Source: Clostridioides difficile ATCC 9689 = DSM 1296
GTDB lineage: Bacteria > Bacillota > Clostridia > Peptostreptococcales > Peptostreptococcaceae
Direction of reading: 5' to 3'
NCBI RefSeq assembly: GCF_001077535.1
Contig: NZ_CP011968.1
Coordinates: forward strand, 2,046,001 to 2,110,000
DNA length: 64,000 nucleotides
Shown: positions 36,454 through 44,352 of the stretch, piece by piece
Layout of the letters: the number at the start of each line of letters is the position of its first letter
Numbering within the stretch: the stretch's first letter is position 1
Translations under genes and position numbers: made by a program
The notes under the pieces: model-generated
The model's input: the letters and a program-made list of their open reading frames with translations, nothing else
Told to the model about the DNA's origin: nothing
Databases searched by the model: none

Positions 36454-37545
36454 ATGAGTATAAACGAAATTATAATCTATGTAATGGTAGTCTTCATGGT
36501 ACTTGGAGCTATAGATAAATGTATAGGTAACAAATTTGGTCTTGGAGAACAATTTGAAGAAGGTATAATGGCAATGGGGTCACTTGCAGTTGCAATGGTT
36601 GGTGTTATATGTTTAGCACCAGTTCTTGCTGATGTATTAAGACCAATTGTAGTACCAGTATTTAATATACTTGGAGCTGACCCAGCTATGTTTGCTGGAA
36701 GTTTATTAGCTAATGATATGGGTGGTGCGCCACTTGCACTTGAACTTGCGAAAGACCCTAATGCTGGGTTATTTGGTGGATTAATAGTAGGGGCTATGAT
36801 GGGACCTACAATAGTATTTATAATACCAGTTGCGCTTGGAATAATTGAAAAAGAAGACCAAAAATTCTTAGCAACAGGAATACTTGCAGGTATAATAACA
36901 ATACCTATTGGAGCATTCGTTGGTGGATTAGTTGCAGGATTCGAGGTAATGATGGTTCTTAGAAACTTAGTGCCAATAATAATATTTGCAGTAGTTATAG
37001 CACTTGGATTATTAAAATTCGAAAATGCTATGATAAAAGGATTCACATACTTTGGAAAAGGTGTAGTAATAGTTATAACTTTAGGACTTGCTGCTGCCAT
37101 AGTTGAAGCTTTAACAGGAATAGTTGTAATACCTGGAATGAAACCAATCAGTGAAGGTATAGAAATAGTTGGAGATATAGCAATAGTTTTAGCAGGAGCA
37201 TTCCCATTAGTGTTTGTTATAACAAAGGTATTTAATAAACCATTAATGGCTTTAGGAAAAGTTCTTGGAATGAATGATGTATCAGCAGCAGGCCTTGTTG
37301 CAAGTTTAGCTAACTGTATACCAATGTTTGGTATGATGAAAGATATGGACAATAGAGGAAAAATAATAAATGTAGCATTCTCTGTATCAGCAGCATTCGT
37401 ATTTGGAGACCACTTAGGATTTACGGCAGGATTTAATTCTAATATGATAACACCAATGATAGTTGCTAAATTAGTTGGTGGTATAACAGCAGTATTGTTA
37501 GCTATGGTTATCGCAAATAAGACACTAAAGAAGGAGAATGTATAA
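36454..37545 (+). CDS. eutH: Ethanolamine permease EutH
   Basis: 363 residues with about ten membrane helices and the conserved EutH stretches (AIDKCIGNKFGLGEQFEEGIMAMGSLA, GADPAMFAGSLLANDMGGAPLA, NCIPMFGMMKDMD, FGDHLGFTAGF). Imports ethanolamine when diffusion of the neutral form is insufficient. ATG 36454 follows gggggg; an earlier frame start is too close to that RBS. Confidence 0.96.
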   Translation: MSINEIIIYVMVVFMVLGAIDKCIGNKFGLGEQFEEGIMAMGSLAVAMVGVICLAPVLADVLRPIVVPVFNILGADPAMFAGSLLANDMGGAPLALELAKDPNAGLFGGLIVGAMMGPTIVFIIPVALGIIEKEDQKFLATGILAGIITIPIGAFVGGLVAGFEVMMVLRNLVPIIIFAVVIALGLLKFENAMIKGFTYFGKGVVIVITLGLAAAIVEALTGIVVIPGMKPISEGIEIVGDIAIVLAGAFPLVFVITKVFNKPLMALGKVLGMNDVSAAGLVASLANCIPMFGMMKDMDNRGKIINVAFSVSAAFVFGDHLGFTAGFNSNMITPMIVAKLVGGITAVLLAMVIANKTLKKENV

Positions 37546-37546
37546 G

Positions 37547-38020
37547 ATGGATATATCAAATATAGATAAAAATTTAATTGAAACATTAGTAAGACAAATA
37601 ATAGAAGAAAAAATAAGTGGAACTAAAGACACAGTAGATTTTGTTAGAAATAAAGACATTAGTGGAATAACTTCTATAAAGTTACCAACTGTAAAAGTTA
37701 GTGAATCTGATAGATTAGATACAGGGAATCCAAGTGATGTAGTTTACACAAAAGATTTATTTACATTAGAGGAAAGCCCAAGATTAGGTTGTGGTATGAT
37801 GGAAATGAAAGAAACAACTTTTGATTGGACTCTAAACTATGATGAAATAGATTATGTAATAGATGGAACTTTAGATATAATAATAGATGGAAGAAAGGTT
37901 TCTGCTTCTTCAGGTGAATTAATATTCATACCAAAAGGAAGTAAGATACAATTTTCTGTACCTGATTATGCTAGATTTATATATGTAACATATCCGGCAG
38001 ATTGGGCATCTCAAAATTAA
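37547..38020 (+). CDS. eutQ: EutQ, cupin-fold ethanolamine utilization protein
   Basis: 157 residues. The N-terminal helix (ISNIDKNLIETLVRQIIEEKIS) is targeting-like, followed by a cupin barrel (GCGMMEMKETTFDWTLNYDEIDYVIDGTLDIIIDGRKVSASSGELIFIPKGSKIQFSV). Enteric EutQ is longer, with an N-terminal ITP-motif module that is absent here, and has reported acetate kinase activity. Start chosen at ATG 37547, after AAGGAG; overlaps the end of eutH's RBS region by a few bases. Confidence 0.9.
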   Translation: MDISNIDKNLIETLVRQIIEEKISGTKDTVDFVRNKDISGITSIKLPTVKVSESDRLDTGNPSDVVYTKDLFTLEESPRLGCGMMEMKETTFDWTLNYDEIDYVIDGTLDIIIDGRKVSASSGELIFIPKGSKIQFSVPDYARFIYVTYPADWASQN

Positions 38021-38094
38021 TAAAAATCAAGTTAAGTTAATAATAATCAAATAAATAATTTAAAATACAAACTCTTAAATAAGCACACATATTT

Positions 38095-38130
38095 AAAAAA
38101 GCTATGAATTAAAATTCATAGCTTTTTTTA
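38095..38130 (+). terminator. Terminator of the eut operon
   Basis: AAAAAAGCTATGAAT / ATTCATAGCTTTTTT stem with T tail, ~75 bases after eutQ. Confidence 0.92.
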
Positions 38131-38139
38131 TAAAGAATG

Positions 38140-38241
38140 TTATATTTTAGACGTATTTTTTCTATATTTACTGGGAGACATATTATATTTTTTATTAAAT
38201 AATCTAATAAAGTGCTCTACATTTGGATAACCAATACTATT
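38140..38241 (-). pseudogene. Fragment of an AraC-family regulator
   Basis: 33 codons on the minus strand read IGYPNVEHFIRLFNKKYN then MSPSKYRKN, the second helix-turn-helix of AraC proteins, ending in a normal stop at 38140 and preceded by an in-frame stop. Only the last tenth of a ~280-residue protein remains. Confidence 0.8.
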
Positions 38242-38535
38242 TTACTGATAATCTTTTCCTTATCACTAATCTTACATTTTAAAATATTATTTTTACTCGT
38301 AATATTATCATAAGAATTTGTTTCTTATTTAAAACTAATTAGAATTATAAAGTTTATTGCCATGTTATTAATAAAATAAATCCAGTTAAATCGAGTGCTA
38401 GTTAAAGTAATAAGAAACTTTTACAATGGTTTCCTTTATCGATTGAAATAAAAGTTAATATGGTATAATATCTAAAGAGAGAATCTTATCAATTAGAATA
38501 TGCATAGAAACAAGTGGCTTAAAAGGAGACGTTAT
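38242..38535. other. Intergenic region with decayed sequence
   Basis: 294 bases, no gene. Probably further decayed AraC-gene sequence and the promoter of the MarR gene. Confidence 0.35.
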
Positions 38536-39057
38536 ATGGAAGAGATAGTAAAGAAGGAACAAGCAAGTATGAATGATATTTTTTTGTATCTTAAAGCTAA
38601 ATCAAACTCATTATATAAATTTGTAATATTATATAATGAGTTTATCAATAAACCTAAAGATTATGGAACTGGGGAACTTATAAACATGGTTGAAGTACAT
38701 ATGCTAACAGCAATTGAAGAAAATCCAGGAATAAGTCCAACTCAGTTAGCTAAAATATGGAACAGAACTAAAGGTGCAATATCTCAAACTATATCTAAAT
38801 TGGAGAAAAAGGGTTATATAACTAAAGAAAAGAAAGAAGGAAATGCAAAAACTATATTACTATATCCAACCACATCAGGAGTAGAGTTAAGTAAGGCACA
38901 TAAACTATATGACACCATAGATGTTACAAGAACATTTGAATACTTAATCAAGGAGTGTACATTAGAGGAGATAGATAGTTTTTATAAAGTAATTGATTTG
39001 TTTATTAATTTATTAGAAGAATCTCCGCAGGAAAATAATGATTCTGAAAAAGTGTAG
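38536..39057 (+). CDS. MarR-family transcription regulator
   Basis: 173 residues. Winged helix: MLTAIEENPGISPTQLAKIWNRTKGAISQTISKLEKKGYITKEKKEGNAKTILLYPTTSG. Start at ATG 38536 (AAAGGAG 9 bases upstream), not the earlier in-frame ATG. Immediately upstream of the amidohydrolase/AbgT/C-S lyase operon, whose promoter carries a 9-bp palindrome suited to a dimeric MarR repressor. Confidence 0.9.
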   Translation: MEEIVKKEQASMNDIFLYLKAKSNSLYKFVILYNEFINKPKDYGTGELINMVEVHMLTAIEENPGISPTQLAKIWNRTKGAISQTISKLEKKGYITKEKKEGNAKTILLYPTTSGVELSKAHKLYDTIDVTRTFEYLIKECTLEEIDSFYKVIDLFINLLEESPQENNDSEKV

Positions 39058-39145
39058 CTGAGATTGAAGTTGAATAAAGAGAAATAGATATTATAGAAGT
39101 AGTACTTAAGTACACATTATATAAAAATATAATAGGTATAGGATT

Positions 39146-39186
39146 AAAAAGTTTAGTGGTTTAAAGTTTAACCACTAAACTTTTTT
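39146..39186 (+). terminator. Terminator of the MarR gene
   Basis: AAAAAGTTTAGTGGTT (39146-39161) / AACCACTAAACTTTTT (39170-39185), perfect 16-bp stem with T tail. Confidence 0.93.
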
Positions 39187-39345
39187 AATGTCTATAATCT
39201 ACTATTATTTAATTTACTAAAAATAAAAAAACTCATTATATTAAGATAAAAATAGAAAAATAACTAGAAAAATACTATAATATATCAGTTTAATACAGAA
39301 AAAAGTTAAAAAATTTGAGAAAAATAAAAATGAAAACGTTTTATA

Positions 39346-39401
39346 TTGACATAGAGAAAAAGTAGTGATACCATTTAAATATAGTTTAGTAGCTAAACTA
39401 T
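39346..39401 (+). promoter_or_regulatory. Promoter with overlapping palindromic operator
   Basis: TTGACA (39346-39351), 17-base spacer, TACCAT (39369-39374). Palindrome ATAGTTTAG (39381-39389), 3 bases, CTAAACTAT (39393-39401) sits on the predicted transcription start, an ideal position for repression by the neighbouring MarR protein. Confidence 0.8.
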
Positions 39402-39435
39402 ATTTAAATTATAATAACTATTTTAGGGGGATGTT

Positions 39436-40611
39436 ATGAATTTAAAACAATTAAGTGAAAAATACGAAGAATATGTAATTCAAATGAGAAGAGAATTTCA
39501 TAAGTATCCAGAATTATCTTTTAAAGAAATAAGAACAACCCAAAGAATAAGGGAAGAATTACAAAAAATAGGGGTCCCTTTTGTATCTATTGAACCAAAT
39601 ATCGTAATAGCTACTATACAAGGCAAAAATGAAGGTAAGACAATTGCAATTAGAGGAGATATAGATGCGCTTCCAATGCAAGAAGATTCAGATGTTGAAT
39701 ACAAATCAGAATATGATGGAATAATGCATTCTTGTGGACATGATGCTCATGGAGCTATGTTACTAGGACTTGCACATATGCTAAATGATATAAGAAAAGA
39801 TTTAAAAGGTAGAGTATTATTAGTTTTTCAAGCAGCTGAAGAAGTTGGTGGTGGACACAAGGAGATAATACAGTACTTTAAGGAAAATGGAGGACCAGAT
39901 AGATTAATAGCTACTCATGTTTGGTCCGATATTGAAGCTGGTAAAATTTCTGTTGAACCAGGACCTCGTATGGCTGGTGGGTCTGGTTGGAGAATAGACA
40001 TAACAGGTAGAGGAGGTCATGGTTCTAGACCAGATCAAAGCATAGATCCTATAAAGCCAGCTTGTGATATAGTTTTAAAAGTATCTTCTATACCAGTTAA
40101 TCATATAAGTGTACTAGAACAATGTGTTGTACATGCATGTGCAATACATGGAGGAACTACAATAGGAAATGTTATTCCAAACAATGCAGAGGTAATAGGT
40201 GGATATAGATATTTTACTGAAGAATCAGGCAAAAAAGTGTTTGACATTATAAAGCAAATGAGTAATGGTGTTGGACAAGTTTATGGAGTGGATGTGAAGG
40301 TTACTCATACTGGAGGCATAGGACCTGTTATCAATGATGAAGAAGCAGTTAAGATGGCTAAAGAAATAGTTTCTAATATAGATGGATTGGAGTTAGATTC
40401 TTATGAGCCAATATGTGCATCAGATTGTTATGGTGAAATATTAAAAGAGTATTCTGGCTTTTATTGTTATCTAGGGGTAGGTAACAAAGAAAAAGGAATA
40501 ATATATGCACAACACCATCCTAAGTACAATATAGATGAAGATACATTAAAGTTAGGTTGCGAATTTATGGCTAAATATGCAGTTGAATTTTTAAATAAAA
40601 ATAATAACTAA
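39436..40611 (+). CDS. M20-family amidohydrolase (AbgB/IAA-amino acid hydrolase type)
   Basis: 391 residues. Metal-binding motifs HSCGHDAHGAMLLG, QAAEEVGGG, ATHVW and the C-terminal YAQHHPKYNIDE are intact. A dimerisation domain (GRGGHGSRPDQSIDPI) sits in the middle. Such enzymes remove acyl or aromatic groups from amino acids (N-acetyl-, aminobenzoyl-, indoleacetyl-). With the AbgT-type carrier next to it, it probably deacylates an imported conjugate. RBS ggggga. Confidence 0.92.
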   Translation: MNLKQLSEKYEEYVIQMRREFHKYPELSFKEIRTTQRIREELQKIGVPFVSIEPNIVIATIQGKNEGKTIAIRGDIDALPMQEDSDVEYKSEYDGIMHSCGHDAHGAMLLGLAHMLNDIRKDLKGRVLLVFQAAEEVGGGHKEIIQYFKENGGPDRLIATHVWSDIEAGKISVEPGPRMAGGSGWRIDITGRGGHGSRPDQSIDPIKPACDIVLKVSSIPVNHISVLEQCVVHACAIHGGTTIGNVIPNNAEVIGGYRYFTEESGKKVFDIIKQMSNGVGQVYGVDVKVTHTGGIGPVINDEEAVKMAKEIVSNIDGLELDSYEPICASDCYGEILKEYSGFYCYLGVGNKEKGIIYAQHHPKYNIDEDTLKLGCEFMAKYAVEFLNKNNN

Positions 40612-40644
40612 AATAAATCGAATTTTATAAATGGGGGGATGAAA

Positions 40645-42183
40645 ATGCAAGGTGCATTAAAGGAAAATAAGAAAAAAAGTGGTGGAGGATTTTTAGGATG
40701 GATTGAAAAAGTTGGGAATAAAATGCCACATCCTCTAGCATTATTTACATATATTACGTTGATAGTAGTAGCATTATCTGCAATAGCAAGCTTTTTAGGT
40801 TTTTCAGCAACAAGTCCTGCTACAGGAAAGTTAATAAAAGTTATGAACTTAATAAGTGCAAAAGGTTTAGTACTATTTATGCAAGAGTTTGTTAAGAACT
40901 TCCAAAACTTCCCTGTGCTTGGAGTAGTTTTAGTTATGGCAGTTGCCACAGGAGTTTGTGAAAAGACAGGATTTTTTTCAACTGCCATAAAAATGAGTTT
41001 ATCAAAAGTTAAGGGGAATGCGGTTGTATTTATAATAGCTTTTATAGGAGTATTTGCTAATCAAGCTGGTGATGCTGCTTTTGTATTAGTACCAACTCTT
41101 GCAGGAGCAATATTTTATGGATTAAATAGAAATCCATTAGCTGGTATATTCTGTGGATTTGCATCAGTTGGTGGTGGATTTGCAACAGCTGTAATTCCTG
41201 GGGGATGGGACGTTACGCTAACGCCAATAACTGTATCAGCTGCTCAAACTATTCAACCTGCATTTGATATGACATTATTAGCTAGTTATTATGCACTATT
41301 TGTATCTGCGTTTATAGTAGCTACAGTATCAACAATAGTAACGGTTAAATTTATAGAACCTAAATTAGGTAAGTATACTGGTAAACCAGAAGGTATAGAT
41401 GATAATCAAGGTTTTGAGGTCACAAAAGAACAAGCAAAAGCAGCAAAGTTAGCAGGTTTTACAGTTTTAGCTTATGTAGCGTTATTAATTGCTTTGTGTA
41501 TACCAGCTAATAGTTTTTTAAGAAGTCCAGAAGGTTCTTTAATATTTGGAGCACCACTTATGTCTTGCTTACAGTTTTTTATAGTAATACTATTCTTCTT
41601 GCCAGGGATTGTGTATGGAATGAGGGTTGGTAAAATCAAGACTGTAAAAGACTTAAATGATATATTATGTCAATCAATGGCAGCAATGGCACCGTTTATC
41701 GTACTTGCAATAGTTATAGGTCAATTCTTAACGCTATTCTCAGTGTCTAATTTAGCACAGGTACTAGCTATAAAAGGTGGAGCATTACTCAACTCATTGC
41801 CACTACCACCACAAGCTATAATACTGCTATTCTTAGTACTAGTAGCGTTTATAAATATATTTGTTATAAGCGGAAGTACAAAATGGATGATATTTGGACC
41901 AGTATTTGTTCCAATGTTAATGCAATTAAACATACATCCAGCATTTACTCAGTTTGTATATAGATTAGGAGATTCTGTAACCAATCATTTATCACCATTA
42001 AATGCATTCTTTATAATACTTTTAGCAACAGTCCAAAAATACGATAAAAATGCAGGTATGGGAACTATATTCTCAGCTATGATACCTTACACTATAGGTT
42101 ACTTTGTAGTACTTGCAGTTTTAGTAGTAGTTTGGATGACAATAGGTATACCAGTAGGAATAGGTGGACAAGTTTGGTTATAA
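40645..42183 (+). CDS. AbgT-family transporter
   Basis: 512 residues, about twelve membrane helices. Family motifs: GWIEKVGNKMPHPLALF at the start, GDAAFVLVPTLAGAIFY, SVGGGFATAVIPGGWDVTLTPIT and NIFVISGSTKWMIFGPVFVPML. AbgT imports p-aminobenzoyl-glutamate in E. coli; relatives can export sulfonamides. ATG 40645 is used because the G6 RBS touches the earlier ATG at 40639. Confidence 0.93.
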   Translation: MQGALKENKKKSGGGFLGWIEKVGNKMPHPLALFTYITLIVVALSAIASFLGFSATSPATGKLIKVMNLISAKGLVLFMQEFVKNFQNFPVLGVVLVMAVATGVCEKTGFFSTAIKMSLSKVKGNAVVFIIAFIGVFANQAGDAAFVLVPTLAGAIFYGLNRNPLAGIFCGFASVGGGFATAVIPGGWDVTLTPITVSAAQTIQPAFDMTLLASYYALFVSAFIVATVSTIVTVKFIEPKLGKYTGKPEGIDDNQGFEVTKEQAKAAKLAGFTVLAYVALLIALCIPANSFLRSPEGSLIFGAPLMSCLQFFIVILFFLPGIVYGMRVGKIKTVKDLNDILCQSMAAMAPFIVLAIVIGQFLTLFSVSNLAQVLAIKGGALLNSLPLPPQAIILLFLVLVAFINIFVISGSTKWMIFGPVFVPMLMQLNIHPAFTQFVYRLGDSVTNHLSPLNAFFIILLATVQKYDKNAGMGTIFSAMIPYTIGYFVVLAVLVVVWMTIGIPVGIGGQVWL

Positions 42184-42214
42184 AACATATTTAATAATTT
42201 TGGGAGGAAAGAAA

Positions 42215-43417
42215 ATGGAAACAACTGAAATAAGATACAATTTTGATGAAGTAATAGATAGAAGTGGAACAAACTGTCTTAAATATGATCTTAAGAGTCA
42301 ATTTATGCCAGAATCTCCAGAAGATGCACTACCACTATGGGTAGCAGATATGGATTTTGCATGTGCCCCTGAGATAATTAATGCAATGCATGAAAGAATA
42401 GACAGAAAAATATTTGGATATAGCTCTCAACAAACTGATGATTATTATGAAGCTGTATGTGGATGGTTTAAGAGAAGATTTGATTGGAAAATAGAAAAAG
42501 AGAATATATTCTTTAGCCCAGGGGTTGTGCCTGCGTTAGGATTTTTCACACAAATATTAACACAAAAGGGTGATGGTATCATAATAGAAAAGCCTGTATA
42601 CTATCCTTTTGAAGATAAAATAACTAACAATGAAAGAAAAGTAGTTAATAGTCCTTTAAAGTTTGAAGATAGTCATTATTCTATGGATTATGATGGATTT
42701 GAAGAATTAGCTAAAGATGAAAATAATAAGGTGTTTATATTATGTAGTCCTCATAATCCAGTTGGTAGAGTATGGAAAAAAGAAGAGCTTAGAAAAATAG
42801 TAGACATATGTAAGAAATATGATTTGTGGATAATATCTGATGAAATACATTGTGATATTATTCGTAAAGGTGAAAAGCATATACCATTAGAAGTAGCATG
42901 TCCTGATTATAAAGATAGAATAATAACTTGTACAGCTCCAAGTAAGAGTTTTAACTTAGCTGGTATGCAATTATCAAATATAGTAATCAATAATAAGGAA
43001 TTACAAGAAAAATGGATGCTTGAAACAGATTCTAAATTAGCTATATTCCTACCTAATCCATTCGCAATAGTTGCTACTAAAGTTGCTTATAATGATTGTG
43101 AAGATTGGATGAATCAAGTAAATGAGTATATAGATGGTAATATTAAATATGTAGAAGATTTTGTTAATGAGTATATGCCTAAAGTAAAGATAATAAAATC
43201 TCAAGGAACTTACTTAGTTTGGTTAGACTTTAGAGGGTATGGATTAGATGCAAAACAGCTTGAATATGTAATGCTTAACAAGGCGAAGGTATTGCTAGAT
43301 GAAGGATACATATTCGGAGAAGAAGGAGAAGGATTTGAAAGAATAAATGTTGCTTCACCTAGAACAATTATAGAAGAGTGTATGAATAGAATAAAGTGTG
43401 CATTTGAAGGATTATAA
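42215..43417 (+). CDS. PLP-dependent C-S lyase / aminotransferase, MalY/PatB type
   Basis: 400 residues. Fold-type I PLP enzyme: LPLWVADMDFACAPEI, NPVGRVWKKEEL, SDEIHCDI and the Schiff-base lysine in APSKSFNLAGMQLSN. MalY/PatB enzymes cleave the C-S bond of cystathionine and cysteine S-conjugates. Last gene of the operon, RBS gggagg 7 bases before ATG 42215. Together with the deacylase and transporter it suggests breakdown of N-acyl cysteine conjugates (inference). Confidence 0.9.
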   Translation: METTEIRYNFDEVIDRSGTNCLKYDLKSQFMPESPEDALPLWVADMDFACAPEIINAMHERIDRKIFGYSSQQTDDYYEAVCGWFKRRFDWKIEKENIFFSPGVVPALGFFTQILTQKGDGIIIEKPVYYPFEDKITNNERKVVNSPLKFEDSHYSMDYDGFEELAKDENNKVFILCSPHNPVGRVWKKEELRKIVDICKKYDLWIISDEIHCDIIRKGEKHIPLEVACPDYKDRIITCTAPSKSFNLAGMQLSNIVINNKELQEKWMLETDSKLAIFLPNPFAIVATKVAYNDCEDWMNQVNEYIDGNIKYVEDFVNEYMPKVKIIKSQGTYLVWLDFRGYGLDAKQLEYVMLNKAKVLLDEGYIFGEEGEGFERINVASPRTIIEECMNRIKCAFEGL

Positions 43418-43453
43418 TAGTAATATCTAAATAATATATTTGTGTATTTTAAA

Positions 43454-43494
43454 AAAAGACTATGCTAAAAAAATATTTCAAAGCATAGTCTTTT
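43454..43494 (+). terminator. Terminator of the C-S lyase operon
   Basis: AAAAGACTATGCT (43454-43466) / AGCATAGTCTTTT (43482-43494), 13-bp stem; lies about 100 bases inside the right end of the element. Confidence 0.9.
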
Positions 43495-43583
43495 AAAGTT
43501 TTATGATGAGTTTAAAAAATTTCAAAACGTTACTATTCACTTACATGTTTATATTAGAAATAATTCCACAATATACTCATTTT

Positions 43584-44183
43584 CTAAAGTTGCACTTTTA
43601 TACACCTTGCTTCACCAATATCATGTGTAACCAAAATAGTAGACTTATTCTCATTCTTAATAATACTATAAACATCATCACAAACTAATAATCTAGTCTG
43701 ATAATCAAGAGCTGAAAAAGGTTCATCTAAAAGTAGAATATCTGGATTTACAGAAAGTGTTCTAATAAGCGCAACTCTTTGTCTCATACCTCCAGATAAT
43801 TCTTTTGGATACATACTTCTAAAATCCCATAATCCATAAGTCTTTAAAAGGCTTTCAACTCTATCTAAAGATTTTTTATCTTTTTTGCCTTGAATTTCCA
43901 ATCCAATAGTTATATTATCCATTATATTTCTCCATTCAAGCAAATTATCTTTTTGAAACATATATCCAATATTTCCAGTAATCTTTATATCACCACTAGT
44001 CGGTTTTAAAAGATTAGTAAGAATATTTAATATTGTAGATTTACCACTTCCAGAAGGACCAAGCAAAGTTAATATTTCTCCTTCTTTCAAGTTAAAATTG
44101 ACATCCTTTAATACTTCAAGCTCGCCTTCCTTAGTGTAGAAGTTCATATTTATATTTTTAACTTCTACTATGTTGTCATTCAT
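43584..44183 (-). pseudogene. N-terminal part of the split ABC ATPase gene (SsuB/TauB type)
   Basis: Walker A GPSGSGKST, Q-loop YMFQKDNLLEW, signature LSGGMRQRVALIR, Walker B LLLDEP and the switch VTHD are all present. True homology ends at codon 192 (GEA, at 43608). The next codons (RCIKVQL, stop) come from the element end. The missing C terminus lies at 19445-19627. The truncated product might fold but lacks the last quarter. RBS AGGGGG before ATG 44183. Confidence 0.93.
43588..43613. other. Right attachment site (att)
   Basis: Inverted-repeat arm AGTTGCACTTTT (43588-43599), 8 bases, then core TGCTTC (43608-43613) inside the ATPase codons for Glu-Ala. Confidence 0.78.
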
Positions 44184-44352
44184 TATGCCACCCCCTATAA
44201 CTTTTAGCTCGTATATATTATGTTATTAACAATATGACCTATTTGTACCATTTTTCATAAATATAATATAAATATTTTGTTTATTTACGTATTTTCTTAG
44301 TAACTTGTACGTATAAATTATAGATAAATAAATTATAAGGTAGGGGATAAAT

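Larger units (their letters stand above)
19622..43613. mobile_element. 24-kb serine-recombinase element carrying the eut microcompartment cluster
   Basis: Both ends lie inside one ABC ATPase gene. A TGCTTC repeat occurs at 19622-19627 and 43608-43613. A 12-base inverted repeat (AAAAGTGCAACT, 19640-19651; AGTTGCACTTTT, 43588-43599) lies just inside each end. A large serine recombinase abuts the left end. Removal of one repeat plus the 23,986 bases recreates a 250-residue in-frame ATPase. No conjugation or replication genes are seen, so it is either an excisable (skin-like) or passively mobilised island. The cargo is eut plus an amidohydrolase/AbgT/C-S lyase operon. Confidence 0.88.

Noticed and set aside
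36477-37586. 369-codon open frame antisense to eutH
   Set aside because: It mirrors a membrane-protein gene of low-GC codon bias; the sense frame is an unmistakable EutH, and the antisense product has no family features or RBS.
43503-43688. Short plus-strand frame across the right end of the element
   Set aside because: It crosses the att site and is antisense to the ATPase; no RBS, no homology.
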